A stretch of 64,000 nt of DNA from Niebla homalea (lineage: Eukaryota > Ascomycota > Lecanoromycetes > Lecanorales > Ramalinaceae): contig JAHGAU010000005.1 of assembly GCA_019925105.1 (NCBI GenBank), positions 1,488,001-1,552,000 of the forward strand, in the 5' to 3' direction. Positions 33,871 through 46,446 of this stretch are shown one piece after another. The notes beneath the pieces are model-generated. The model was not told the DNA's origin. It made no database searches and saw only the letters and a list, made by a program, of their open reading frames with translations. Every line of letters starts with the position of its first letter. Position 1 is the stretch's first letter. Made by a program: the position numbers and the translations under genes.

Positions 33871-35077
33871 CGTTGCGGGAAGAGCGGTTTGATCCCCACA
33901 GACTTTCCTGTACCACGGCAACACAACAATGAAAGAAGCAGGCAAGTAGAGGCTCAGCGTCAAACTTTGTAGTGGAAGACTTATGTGTAGAAGGCGCCCC
34001 CACGGTTTGATATGTGTAACAACTGAGTTTGAGAGATTGAATTAAGTCTGATGCTTTGCTTGACGTGTTTGATAGAGAACATCGGAAGTCTTGCTCAAAG
34101 GCAGCCTGCTCTATATACCTTGCCACTGATCCTCCCAGCTTTCATGATCCTACCGTATGACAAGCCAGGCACTACTGACTGTATCCTCGATTTTGCATTA
34201 TGCCCTCAAGGATGCCTGGGGCCATGGTGGGCGATTGCCTCTGAGGGCTTTGTCTCAGGAATGCACAACATCATTCTGAACGTGGATGTTTAAGCCATGG
34301 CAGATCTGGCGCGCTTGCATAGCCGGACCAGACGCCGCCTGATTTCCTTGTCTTCTAACAATTCGTTTCAAGAAACTGGGCGAAACGTGAGTAGGGCTGT
34401 GGTTTGAGGCGGAGCCTCATGCTCGGCTGTGAGAAAATCGGCGGATCAAAATCCGCAGCGTCTAAGCCACATAATTACAGCCTTGAGGGTCTCCTAGGGC
34501 TTATAACAAAAACCAAGGTAAGCGCGTAGAGTCAAAGTACCGTATACAGCATAGAATGAAAGCAAGGGCAGAAGTTGGGCCCAGGTGGTGGAGGTCACGG
34601 CGTGCAGGCTTTGGGCAATGGCAGTGCAAACCAACCTACACGCATCGCAAGATCATACTCCACTCATGATTTGGATTTGAATCACGAGCATTGAGAGACA
34701 TACGGCGTATCTCAGGCGCAATCAACGATGGTCAGGCTCGTCGCAAAACTTCCGAGAAAGAAATCCTCAGGAGTAATGAAAGACTGCTCGGAAGGGCAAT
34801 GGCGATGAAGATGATCAGCCATCGAGGCTTAGGAGGACAACTTCAAAGATTGACATAGTATCATGTTGGGGCAACGTGACCTCGAATATGCATTCAAGCA
34901 GCTTTGACGTTCATGACTTCGAGCCCACCAAAACATCAAAACATGCCATGGAGCCAAAAGCTATCGCGCTTCCAGGAGCCTTCTCCAACAATGACGATCA
35001 GTTGGCCTTGTAACCTCACATATTAAATTGAACTTGCAAACGGAGGAGATTCGCAGCTGACTTGTTTTCGGCAGAAC
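33871..35077. other. Intergenic region, no gene recognised
   Basis: The left part is the VWA 5' region. From about 34,300 to 35,050 there is no usable open frame, RNA gene or clear repeat. Confidence 0.5.
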
Positions 35078-36457
35078 CTAATACTGAGCTGGCGTCCAGT
35101 TTCGTTCTTCAGCAGTGTACATTGCCTTCGTGGCTTTGTGCTCCTCGCATTTGGTCCATTTCTTCAGATCGTTCTTTGGGTTCAACCACTTCCCCCCGGT
35201 AGGATTCTCAAGCCAACTTTCCTCAAGTCTATCGCTGTTCCAGCATCGTAAGCAGATTCCCACACGCTCTTTCGGCAACAACCAGTACAGTAGAGGTGCC
35301 ATTCTCTGACGAACGCCACAATGACTGTGATTGTTGTCCACCTGATAGGTGGGGCATTCTTTCAGCTGCGCTATCAAGTCGGTGATGTCTCCCTCGAATT
35401 GACGTCCGTTGTGATCGGCATAGATGTTCTGCATATCAAGCGTCCCCTTCCGTAAGAAGAATTTGACCATCTCGCCCAGATGAAACGAGTCACATTCTTG
35501 CGAATTGCTGTATCCTTTCTTGCATTGGAGCTCTTTTGAAGAGTACAGACTGACAAAATGCTTTTGTATAGAGCTGATTGTATCGAGAAGCGCTTGGCGG
35601 CGTGCGATGAGCTCCTCTGATCACTAGATCAGTACGCGGAACGCAAGAGATGAAATCCTTACGGACTAACCTTCAAACCCTCCAGGAAGGTGATACCAAG
35701 CTGACGTAGTCTCTTCTTTTTCTTTAGATCTGCATTCTAGCGACCACTGATGTGAGCCTTCCACAATGAGTTTTGCACTCCCGACTTTGATCCAATCCTC
35801 TTCGCCCAAGTGCAAGCCTGCCAGCAATTTGCAGCGCAATTGGAGCTCCTTTCGTTGTTCAGGAGCCAAAGAACGTATGTAACCCATGGTAGTGATATTC
35901 TTGTCGTACACATATCTTTTAGTGACTTCTACCGCCGAAAATCTATCCGCAATAAGCATCAGCTGAGCAAGGCATTGCATGGACTGAGGAGGTCCAAAGG
36001 GCCAAGTTGGAGCCTTGCCATGCAAGATGAAGAGGAAAAATTCTAGGAGTGTGACCGTACGTGTGGCATTGTGATGTATCTCTGGAACCTCGAGCATTGC
36101 AACCCATGGTAGCTCACCAAACGGAAATGTAGTAGAGGGGCCGTACTTGGTGGAGAGCTCTCCCAATCGCTTCTTGATTGCGATGCCTTCAGCAAACTTC
36201 TCTGGATCCAGCATACTGTCATAATATTGGCTGTTCTTGCGCAGGCAAGCAATTGAAACGCGAAACCTCTTGTCGAGGCGCAGATCGGCGTCTTTCAAAT
36301 GGAGCACAAGGTCTCCTGTCTCCTCAACAGTGTGAAACGAGTCAATCATGTCCAGGGGAGGCTCATATGAGGGCGATCCGCGAGGCGTGTGTCTGAGAGG
36401 CTTGTGCTTCCCTGGAAGCGATCGATTCGAGCTTGCCTCGACAGCTGTTCTTGCCAT
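35078..36457 (-). CDS. BTB-like fungal protein of unknown function
   Basis: Two exons, 36457-35671 and 35616-35078, with a 54 bp intron (GTTAGT..TCAG) in phase, give 441 residues. After a basic N-terminus, residues about 38-80 (ETGDLVLHLKDADLRLDKRFRVSIACLRKNSQYYDSML) fit the start of a fungal BTB-like domain: a D-[LV]-x-L strand, the R-F-x-V-S step and a helix ending in the usual hydrophobic Met-Leu. Residues about 125-180 include LLEFFLFILHG and MQCLAQLMLIADRF, matching the BTB helical end. The C-terminal part is Cys/His/Trp-rich (ECPTYQ.., SHCGVRQRM, ICLRCWN, TKCEEHK) and might bind metal. This type of protein forms large expanded families in filamentous ascomycetes. No specific role is supported. 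Confidence 0.72.
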
Positions 36458-37223
36458 TTAGCACGCACCTCAAGACGCTGTCGAGTCGCTGAGGACTGAG
36501 GTGCGTGGCAAGATAGATGAGACTGTAAGGTATGACAGATATCACACCAGACACTCGTCTAATACAATGAAAAGTTTGCGCAGGGAACAGCAGAGATGGC
36601 AGCTTCAAGATTTGACAGAATTCCGACTCGGCACAAACACTGCCCGAGCGTTGCTGAAGATCCTCATGGGTATGGCCACGCCATTTTGACAATTTCGAAT
36701 ATTGAGCGTGCAAAGGCTACAGTAAAAGAGGTGCTCGATATATTTGCTCGCTATCGTGACAATAAGAAATGGACTTGCCTTGCTTGGACTTGGAGGCAAA
36801 TCATGTAGGGCTGATCAAAGTGACCAATCAGATTGAATGCAATTCATATTACCCGCTAGTGACAAGTTTTGAATCCAACTTCTGCGCGTACAACCATCGT
36901 TCAGTATAGTATATCTCTCCAGCACGATGCTTCGATGGGTGGTCTATGATTCTATTGGAGCCTATGATTCACTTCCTCTCGGACTCTTCTCAAGTAGATC
37001 ATTTTGTGAGTGTCTGTTGTGGTTAGGCTACATGATGCTCACTCAGTCCAAACCGCTCGCACTCTACAGATTCGGAGCATCAAGGTCGAATATCTCCGCA
37101 CCGAAGAAAAGTATCTACTGGCAGGGTCTGTATGAGCTCAAGAGCTTCGCACAGTTCGTCACCGTTTGTCTGATCATCGGGGGACCATTGATTACCATCT
37201 GAGCAACGAGATTCTCAAAAATC
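36458..37223. other. Intergenic region, no gene recognised
   Basis: Small open frames on both strands show no conserved motif. It contains the 5' region of the BTB-like gene and the 3' flank of FTR1. Confidence 0.5.
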
Positions 37224-38606
37224 TCAACTTCTGGTAGTGCGGACGGTCGTGAAGATGCCATCATGTACACCTCCCTTCTCTGAGTCTGAGATCACGCCCT
37301 CCTCACCACTACTACTGCCGCTGTCGCTAGCTTCCTTCCCTTCGGCTGATGGCTTGGATTTCATAAGAGGCCAATGTCCGCGCGTCTCTTGATACCTTAG
37401 GAGGGAGAACCCGACGATCACGGCTATCCAATAAAGGTTGTAAGATATAACAGAGCCGTAAGTGGCCGAATTCTCCCATCCGAACAAGGCGTTGAAGATC
37501 CCCCAACCACCTCCACCATTGATTCCAGGGTTACAGCACTGGGCTCAATGTCAGTCTCATTCTTTGTTCCATTTCGGCGTTACGCATGACTTACGTTGAC
37601 GTGCCACACACTCTGTCGTATGTCATATGAGCCTGGACCTGATCCGGTTTCCGAAGCATCGCCGCCAACTGCACTATTCCACTGGAGCCTCATCAGGTAC
37701 GGTACTCTCCACAGGTAAGGGTAGAATCTTACCTTGTTGGCTTCCAAAAGCCAAACAGCTTTGGAAAACAAGCCTGCAGCCACAAGGTAGAGGAAGCACG
37801 TTGATGCAATGAGGAAGACTTGGACGGGAGCGATGTTACCCCCTCTGTGGGGCTGTTAATCCATGCACCAAAGAATGTTGACGGCTCGCTTACTTGTAGA
37901 TGAGGAATCCGATGAAGATACCCGCGGCAAGCCCACATACAACAGGGAGTGGGAAGGACGACGCTGGCTGAGAGAGGCCGACGCCGCCAATGAAGACGAC
38001 GCCTTCGAGGCCTTCCCGAAGGACAGTAATGAATGGTAGATGAAACATGGCATACTTGACGCACCACCGTTTGAACCGGGTTTGAGCATTGCCGTGCTTC
38101 AGGGTATCGTTGGTTTCGAGTGCAGCGGCCAGCTTGATTTGCCACTTGTGCTTGAGCTTGGATACGCGGAGCAGTCCTCCGCCCATGATGGAGATGACGA
38201 TGACGGCGAAGAGTGAAAAAGCGCCCTCCCAGATGTTTTCGGTTCCTGCCCAGCGATCCTTACCGAGACCATAGAAGCATCCGATAAGACCGCCACCGAC
38301 ACAGAGGCATATGATGAAGCCTAACAGAACCCCAAACCACACCTTGATGACTATCAGCATTCCCACGCTGCAAGTAAGGGATTGGTCCATCACATACCTG
38401 GCGGACAAGCTTTTTGTACGTGGCTGGATCATCTCCACTCCCAAGGGTCTGCTTCATGAAGGCCAGAAGGACAGACACAATGATGGCGGTCTCGATGGTC
38501 TCACGCATGGTAATAAAGAAGACTGCAACACTGCCGTCAGCGGTTCATCCTTTCTCATCCTTAGGTGCAGTGACAGCCGACCCGGTACTGAAAAAACGTC
38601 AGGCAT
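37224..38606 (-). CDS. FTR1: High-affinity iron permease (Ftr1)
   Basis: The product is the plasma-membrane permease that takes Fe(III) from the ferroxidase Fet3. Six exons are inferred: 38606-38582, 38522-38398, 38342-37894, 37844-37733, 37681-37595 and 37538-37224. The introns are 49-59 bp and all junctions keep phase, giving 370 residues. The start [11 protein letters not shown] is typical of the family. The two essential iron motifs are present: RETIE (residues 15-19) and REGLE (159-163). About seven hydrophobic segments follow the family layout, and the tail is acidic/Ser-rich. The first donor (GTCGGC) is weak, but the join gives the expected N-terminus. It is divergent from FET3, as in many ascomycetes. 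Confidence 0.93.
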
Positions 38607-38765
38607 CTTGACGGCAGGTAAGCAACAAGACCAGATGAATTGTCTGTCTCCACAAGGTAGGTTGATGTTTGCTTTATGCAAAGTCCTTTCTTATGCTCGC
38701 TGCCACTGTTATGTGGTTCAATCAAGGCAAAGACAACTCCCTTTCGTATGGCGCAAAATCATCAG

Positions 38766-38794
38766 ATCAGATAAAGCGGGCAGATTTATCTGAT
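38766..38794. promoter_or_regulatory. Inverted pair of iron-repressor GATA sites (FTR1 side)
   Basis: ATCAGATAA at 38766-38774 and its inverse TTATCTGAT at 38786-38794 are separated by 11 bp. ATCWGATAA is the established site of fungal iron-responsive GATA repressors (SreA/Sre1/Urbs1 type), which shut off iron uptake when iron is plentiful. The pair lies about 160-190 bp upstream of the FTR1 start. Confidence 0.75.
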
Positions 38795-39658
38795 CCGCAA
38801 CCCAAATACGCTAAGCGATATCATGTCCACTCGACAAATGATGATTGGCGCAATATTGCTCATCCGCTCTTCGACGATCTCTCAAATGACTGCTCGTTGA
38901 TGCAATGCGAGGAATTTCTAGCTTTTACCGATGTCGGTCCTGCTGGCTTTCGACCATTGAAAAATTGAAGTGCCGGGCGGGAAATTCCCGGAAGTGGAAA
39001 GCTCATTCCACCACCCACGCTAAATTGCCGTCTTCAAATGTCAATTTGATGCTCACAAGTCACATTTGAACGCTTCATTGTGCCCTGTTCATGTCTCGCT
39101 CAGTCTTCATATCCACAACTCTATCATGCCAGCTTCAAGACCTTTTACTGCTGTCTCTTCCTGGCAAAGCGATGCTGTAAACCATCGGAATTGATGTTGG
39201 TCCAATCGATGACCAAGCACAGTCACATGAACTAGGCTTGCAGGGTGACGCTGAGTTAGCTTTGTCGAGACTTTCTTCCTTGGGCTTTTGCAATCAGATC
39301 CTCGTGCTCCAAGCTGAGTGACGCCTTGGCAACCCGACTTCTTGAGTTTCTTGTTCGTTGGTTCCTGCATATTTTGGTATGCTATTGGTGCCCGCCTCCT
39401 TTCGATTGTCAACCTGTCGTTCCGCGGATCGAGATTCCGGCCAAGCTTGAAATCGAGACGTTGCTGTCACGCCACCGTCACCGGTGAACCCTGCTCTGGA
39501 TATCGATTATCGGCTTTGCGCAGCATCCGTGGGGGTTTGTCCTGCCATGAGGTAGGTCCGACAACGGCACCTTTCTTGTCCAAATTTCGTCACGCGATTC
39601 GCCCATTGTCAGTCTAGAGCGCAATTGGCGAGAACCAGCGCCTGATGGGAGCGAAAAG

Positions 39659-39690
39659 TTATCTGATCCGTACGAAGAATCTTATCTGAT
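39659..39690. promoter_or_regulatory. Tandem pair of iron-repressor GATA sites (FET3 side)
   Basis: TTATCTGAT occurs at 39659-39667 and again at 39682-39690, both in the same orientation, 151-182 bp upstream of the FET3 start. The motif type is the same as on the FTR1 side. Confidence 0.75.
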
Positions 39691-39840
39691 CTGGAAGTAT
39701 CAATCTGGAGAGCAGCTTGTCAGTAAGGCAACATTTGGCCTTCTTGGAGAGTCGAGATAGCCTTCAAGAGCAGGCTCTTCAGGAATCCAATTTTCCCTCA
39801 CAAAGACCGCCAGATTCCTGGGCCCATAATTGCCTCCAGC

Positions 39841-41742
39841 ATGGTCTCATTGTCGCTTCTCCTCGCTGCACCTTTTTTCGCGCATGCTGCCACTGTGACT
39901 TATGATTTCAACATCACATGGTTGAACAGAAACCCCGACAGTGCATTCGAGCGACCTGTGATCGGTATCAACGGAAGATGGCCATTGCCTACCATTACAG
40001 CTAACGTAGGAGACCGTGTTGTGGTCAACGTTCAGAACCAGCTCGGCAATCAGTCCACGAGTCTTCATTTTCATGGACTCCACATGAATGGCTCCTCCGA
40101 CATGGATGGTCCGGTTGCAGCGACACAATGTCCTATAGCCCCAGGAAGCAAATTCAAGTATGACTTTAACGTAAGTCTTACAATTGGCACTGCTCGCCAG
40201 GAAAGCACTGAACAGCTACCAGATAACGCAGTCTGGGACCTACTGGTATCATTCTCATGACTCAGGTCAGTACCCGGATGGGATACGCGCTCCCTTGATC
40301 ATACATGATCCAGACTCGCCATATAAAGATCAGTACGATGAGGAGCTGGTCTTGAGCATCTCAGACTGGTATCACCATCAAATGGCGGATTTGATGAAAC
40401 AGTTCATCAGCGTGACAAATCCAACCGGAGCAGAACCTGTGCCTGATGCTGCTCTCTTCAACGATACCCAAAATCTCACAACACCGGTACAACCAGGCAA
40501 AACCTACATGTTCCGCATAATCAATATTGGCGCATTTGCAGGCCAGTACTTCTGGATTGAAGGCCACACAATGCGCATTGTGGAAGTTGACGGCGTCTAT
40601 ACCGAAGCGGCAGAAGCCGACATGATCTATCTTTCAGCGGCCCAACGATACAGCGTCTTGGTCACGACAAAGGACGACACCTCGACCAATTTTGCCTATA
40701 TAGCCAGTATGGATGAGGTAAGGACTTTCAGCGCCTCCATTCCAATGATGCATCACTAAACAGCTATATACAGGATCTCTTCGACACCATCCCCGAGTCA
40801 CTTAACCCCAACGTCACAGGCTGGCTCGTCTACGACTCCTCCGCCCCGAAACCCACCCCCGCCCTCCTCGATTCCTTCGATCCCTTCGACGACTTCACCC
40901 TGATCCCTACGGACAAAGAACCCCTTTGGGACCAAGTCGACTACTCCTTCAACCTAGACGTCGCCATGAACAATCTCGGTGACGGGGCCAACTACGCGTT
41001 CTTCAATGACATCACCTACATCCGCCCCAAAGTGCCCACCCTCTATACGGCCATCTCCACAGGTCCCCACGCCTTCAACTCGACGGTCTACTCACCTGAC
41101 ACCAACGCCTTCATCCTCCAGAAGAACCAGGTCATTGAGATCGTCGTCAACAACAACGATCCAGGCAAACACCCCTTCCACCTGCACGGCCACCATTTCC
41201 AAGCCATCGCCCGCTCCGAGGAAGAAGCCGGTAATTACGTCGGCAATGAGACCTTTCCCGCCATCCCCATGCGACGCGACACATTCCTGGTCCGACCGAA
41301 CGGCAACTTCGTCATCCGCTTCCGCGCCGATAATCCCGGCATCTGGCTCTTCCACTGCCATATCGAATGGCACGTCGCTTCCGGCCTGGTGGCCACCATG
41401 ATCGAGGCGCCCGACGTGTTACAGGAAACGATCAACATCCCACGTGACCACATCGATAGCTGCATCGCGGAGAAGTTACCCACCGAGGGGAACGCGGCGG
41501 GCAACACGGTCGATCTCTTCGATTTGAGCGGGGCGCATAAGCCGCCGTCGCCCTTGCCGGCTGGGTTCGAGGCGAGGGGGATCGTGGCATTGCTGTTTAG
41601 TTGCCTGTGCGCGATTCTGGGGATTGGGGTGATTGCGTGGTATGGGGCGGGCGAGATTGGGAAGAAGGAGCCGACGACGAGGAGCCCGGAAGCGAAGATT
41701 GCAGAGGCTGCGACTGCAGATGGTGGTGGAGAGGGGAAGTAA
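39841..41742 (+). CDS. FET3: Multicopper ferroxidase (Fet3)
   Basis: The product oxidises Fe(II) to Fe(III) outside the plasma membrane and passes it to Ftr1. Three exons, 39841-40170, 40223-40717 and 40774-41742, with introns of 52 and 56 bp, give 597 residues. A signal peptide (about residues 1-17) precedes three cupredoxin domains. Copper ligands are visible in HFHGLHMNG (residue 76 on), [13 protein letters not shown] (118 on), [10 protein letters not shown] (408 on) and HCHIEWH (469 on). The C-terminus has one membrane helix (about 545-566), which anchors Fet3 and separates it from secreted laccases, followed by a short cytosolic tail. Several N-glycosylation sites occur. Its pairing with FTR1 and shared GATA sites support the role. 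Confidence 0.93.
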
Positions 41743-43082
41743 AGATGGTGGGGGGGGTCCGATTGATTGTTCTTACATCCCCTAGGGCCATTATCATTAT
41801 ATGCAAGACCCGATAACCCAGCAGCAATGAAGACTTATTATCAAGCAAAATGTCTTTGCTGAGGCTTCTCAAGTAGGTAGAGATCCAATATGATCCAAGC
41901 GGGACGCCCACATACACACATACACACGCCGGCTCTTCCAAACCAAAAAAATCCTCGATTCTGATGAAATTAGATAATAACTATGATTGTTCATCCTACA
42001 AACCCTCCAGCAGCCCCATCCAACTTCAAAGATATCATCAAATCCTCCCTCCCTCCCTCCCTCCATCCATCCATCCATCCATCCATCCATCCATCCCCTT
42101 CTCAAGGAAACATCGATCCCAAGTAGAACCTCAAACCCTCCCCTACCCACTCCCCCTAGCTCAACATGGATCACTCAGCAGACCAGACAGACAGATAGAT
42201 AGACATGCACATTTATCAATCCTTTCCTATGACCGCTCCCGAGAAATAATCCCATGATTCCCCCTATTCCCCAGGGAAAACTTTGTGCCCGGGGAGGGGG
42301 GGGGGGGATGATGGTATTATTGTTTTGAATTTTGCCCCACGATCACCAAACACCAAATGCCGCCGCCCTTTTGGATGAGTGGTCATGTTTTGATGAGTGA
42401 GTGAGTGAGGAGGGGGAGGAGAGTCTGCATGGAGAAAGCTAATGGATAAGGAGAAGGAGGAGGAGGAGTGAAAAGCAAGTTTTGATTGCAGGAGAAATGG
42501 AACGATGATGATGATGATGGCTTGATTGATTGATGACAATCCAAAAACCCTGCCATAACTGAAGGCGCGTGATTTCGAAAAATCATACATGGGACAAAAA
42601 AAAAACAAGAAGAACTACCGCGAATGGACGCAAGCTGTATCACAAAGGAGCAATCGAATGACACTATTTGGCTGAAGTTATGTTTCTGCCATTGTAGATA
42701 TGCTAATCATCTCCGCTGTCGTCGTCGTCGTTGCCTCGTTTCGGATTGTCGCTCCCAGCCATGCTGCTCCCCGAAGCCTTTCTGGAATCCAATGGCTCGC
42801 ATTCGTCTTGTGATGTTATAGTCCTTGATCTCGTCCCATGCAGGGTGGTAAGCCTTCCAGCACTCGTTGCCCAACGAAGTCCTGCCTCGGTGCGAGCTTG
42901 TGTCGTAAAGCCATCAGCCTTCTCTCTCTCTCTCTCTCTCTCTCATATCAAGGTATATATAGCTTCATGTCGGTGCCGTCTTATCGTGCGCTGCGTTCAT
43001 TCTAGGAGTAGTAGTATGGTGGCCCAGTTTCGGTCACCGCCTCCCTGCCTTTCAGCAATTCTTTTGTTAAGGGTGAAGCCAG
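41743..43082. other. Intergenic region rich in simple repeats
   Basis: No gene is recognised. It holds CCCT/CCAT repeats (about 42044-42097), a poly-G tract (about 42296-42307), a GAT triplet run (about 42505-42520) and a TC run (about 42920-42944). Confidence 0.55.
42044..42097. repeat. CCCT/CCAT microsatellite
   Basis: About four CCCT units are followed by about eight CCAT units, suggesting one point change that then spread by slippage. Confidence 0.9.
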
Positions 43083-43995
43083 CTAGAGCTTCGTTTGCGA
43101 AACTGTCCTGTGGCTGGCTGACCACTCGGGATCGGCTTCCTCTCGCTCCACCGCCGAAACGTACAGAGCCCACTGCTTCATATGCTTGGCCGTCGGCTTT
43201 GTCTCAACAAAGGAAAGGGGCCTCTGATCTCTCTCGCGGACGAGGTCGACATGGGCATCGGTGAACGGGTGGTCAGTGGCAAACCCGGTGGACCGATACC
43301 TAGTCATAGGGTGTCAGCATGAGTGGGAGGAGCTTGATAGTTAACAACAATATCATGGCGACACGATGGATCGTCAATGAAGGTCAAAGATCCGAGGGAT
43401 TGCTCATTGATCATTCTCAGATATTGTGAGAAATCACTTACAATCCCTCGTAGCGGACCCCTCCCCATGCAAAAGATCGATACAACCGGATCGGCTTTGG
43501 CTTGAACGAGGCTAGACTGTCCCCGCCGTCGTAGGGTACTCTGTATATAATTTCTTCGTCCCCCGAGATTGAGGGCCGAGCTGTGGCATCCCTAGCATAG
43601 GGCGGGACCTCGCGGTCGTCGCACACGACGACAGCGTAGACACCGTTGTCATCGCGGGTGATCCGTCCAAGGCCGGGGTCGGAGATGCCACCGCGGCAGA
43701 AGACCTCCGCAAGATTCAGGAAGCAGTCACCGGGACGAAAATTCAAGTGGCCGACCCGGCAAGGGAGAGCCGGTGATGGTGGTGAAACCACCCACCATTC
43801 GACGTCTAGGACCTGCAACGCTGTCAACATGGCCATCGCCTGGCGTTCGAGTAGTAAGGGTTGGAGACCAACCTCATCTTCGACAAGGTGCTTGCCTGCA
43901 TTCATGTCGATGCCTTGTCTTGCGTAGAGACTTGTACTGCACATGTAAAAGGAAAGAACGGCAGCGTTGGTGCCGGAGATTAAACTTGGAGACAT
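43083..43995 (-). CDS. Unidentified protein, possible secretion signal
   Basis: I do not recognise the family. The proposed model has exons 43995-43442 and 43299-43083 with one 142 bp intron (GTAAGT..CTAG) that keeps phase, giving 256 residues. A short stretch inside the intron (about 43330-43420) is open and could be a missed small exon. The N-terminus MSPSLISGTNAAVLSFYMCS..LYARQ could be a weak signal peptide. The body has WWVVSPPSPALPCRVGHLNF, DNGVYAVVVCDD and FAWGGVRYEGLYRSTGF, and ends in a charged C-terminus. An in-frame upstream ATG exists at 44217. It could be a small secreted protein, but cleavage and secretion are not established. Confidence 0.45.
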
Positions 43996-46446
43996 AGTGT
44001 GAGGGTCAAGCAAAAGAAGCGAACGGTAGGTAAGAATGGGGATGTCTGTAGGCTCAGCCTGTTTGAATAAGAATGCAAGCTTGGGAATTGCGTTACAAAG
44101 CGAAGGTGAGCCAGGGAGGAGCGAGTGAACACAGGAAGCTGCGAAGAATTTCCAGCTGCGTTGAGAGAGAAGATGGGGAGCAGTCTTATACTGGGGAAAG
44201 GGCAGGGGAAAGATCAAAGCGTAAGGAAAGGGTCAGAGGCGCTGCTCACTAGACTTCTTACGTTTCTAATGACAGTTAAGAATTTTACCACTTCCGGCGA
44301 TGGAGCGTTTGAGGAGCTCTTGAGATTGGGAAAGATCGTGTTCTGCAAGATGTATATGTTTATATAGCATGGGAAAAAACGGCTAGACGTTGAAGGATGC
44401 CAGCGATTTCATGGATATGTCCTCGCACTTGGTATTGATTGACATTGAGTGTCTCTCACGATGAATCAATCTTGCAGCTCTGCTTACTCCATTCATGACG
44501 ATGGTATGAATTTGGTGGCTTTAGAGAAGGAATGGTGCGGTCGCCAGGTGAATTCGGATGTTGCACGGAGCATGCTTGCCGTAAAGCATAAGAGCCATTG
44601 TGTCATCGCGACCAGTTGCCCTGACTTGATCTGTTGTAATCGGTTTTGAGGGGGACTCTGGGCATGGGAACGCGCTTTGCTCCCCCATGGAAGTACTTTG
44701 GAAGCTGGAAGAGGTCAACGTTTGCTTTGCCTTCGACGGTGGTGAGATATAAATGTTTTGGGACCTGATCAGTTGGGCGGGCAGTAAGGGCCACCCAAGC
44801 TCGTGAGATCGGACAGTCTTCTGGTAGGTGAACGACCCGTGTCGTATAGATCTTCGCGAGATTGGATTCGAAGGCTATTGTCGCACTTCTCTTCATCACT
44901 CTCTATCCATGCAATGATGCAAGTGAATTGTGGGCCGTAGCGAGTAGGTCAGGGAGCTCCACATCCCATTGCTGGATCAAATCTTGTCCGCATATGGCAA
45001 AAATGAATTGAGTTCTGGATTGCTGCTTGGTGACGACGAAGGCGCAGCAGCTTGCCATTATTCCCTGCCCCCTTAACAGGCGGCCAAGATGGTTGTATTC
45101 CTGAGGAAGCTGTGTCATCCTTCGATAAGGACATGATCGGCTGTGGAGCAATTAGCTTTGGAAATAGACGAGAGTCAATTGTATCGAATGGAATAATGGC
45201 ATGGAATTGAAGTCAAGCAATACCTGAAGTCGTTTGCAATAGTGTTGCACAATCCTCAGATGATCCGGACATGCCAAATGGCAGCGTTCCTGGCAGACGT
45301 GAGAAGATTGATAGAATGCAAGGTCTTCTTCGGAGAGATCCGGGTGCTCTGAATAATTTGTATGGATTTGTTAAGTAGATACACGAATCAGGCAGCAAGC
45401 CTTTTGACTTGGCCTTGTAGAGGAAGGTGCAGCCAATCGAAATTCAATCGCGCATACTGTACGGCGTCCCTATTCATGGTGGGTAGAATGGGCAAGCCTA
45501 TCTGTACAAGAATTAGACGTCAGTGAATAATGCATGCCGTAATGAAAGCTTGAAACGCCAGTGGCTGTCGTAGGCAATAAAGGCAGGCAAGAGCGCCTAC
45601 AGTGTCCCCCGCAACATACACTTGACGTCATCAATTATTGCAGGCTTTCAACACGTAAGTGGAAAGTCTGGTCAGTCCGAAAGTGAAGAAAGCACAAATC
45701 TGCAACAGGAGGGTTTAATATTCAGACTCTCTGCCCGCTGTTGATGCAAGCAAGTGGACGCCTATTACGGTGTGCGTGGTGAACCAAATCTCTTCTTCAA
45801 GTCTGTGCAACAAGGCAGCAGAAGCGATGAAAAGCATACCTGAAGGCATGTTGGTCCATCAAAAATTTCGCCGATGAAGTGGCCGAAACCAATTCAACCC
45901 CCTTTGCCGCCGCGCTGTGCAATGCAGGGCTCAAGGAGTAGAGAACCCGAATTTTGAGCCAGGTTCTCTCCAACAAGGTAAGTATGAAAAGGACAAAACA
46001 GGTGTGGGACGGGTGAGAATATGTATACCTTTTCTGAGAGCCGGGTAGCGATGGTGGTTTGAGCTTTTACCTCCGCAGCAATCTTTAAGCGAGATATGAT
46101 GGTCCACGGACTCATTCCGCTCCAATACTCACGCTTCTGATTGGCGAAGTTGGGAGATTAAGGCCAATAGGAAGGTTGACCGAGCATCTATCAATCTTTG
46201 AAATTCAAGAAGATTGGTCCGCAAGGTCGTAGAGAGTACAAAATCTGCCTCTGTCATGCTGTGGTTCAATAGCTACAGCTCGTGAATTCACAATGGTGTT
46301 AAGTATGAGTCAACACTTATTTTCGTCAACAAGTTATTCGCTTATTGATTCATTAGGGAGAACAATTGCTTCCTATTGTGATTCTTATTGTGAATGTTTA
46401 TTCGCCTCCCACAACGCGGTTGCCCACAATAACAATCGTAAGGAAA
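43996..46446. other. Gene-poor 2.4 kb region
   Basis: No gene is recognised with confidence. Two adjoining minus-strand frames (45151-44903 with MASCCAFVVTKQQSRTQF, and 44899-44603 with KIYTTRVVHLPEDCPISRAW) look somewhat protein-like and lie four bases apart in different frames. They could be remains of one gene or exons, but no splice model holds. The right part is the PUS7 5' region. Confidence 0.4.

Noticed and set aside
33040..33963. A 307-codon minus-strand frame over the VWA gene
   Set aside because: Only its first part is real (exon 1). The second half is an out-of-frame reading of the VWA domain, His/Arg/Gln-rich.
44603..45151. Two adjacent minus-strand frames as one gene
   Set aside because: They are in different frames four bases apart, and no splice sites or conserved motifs join them.
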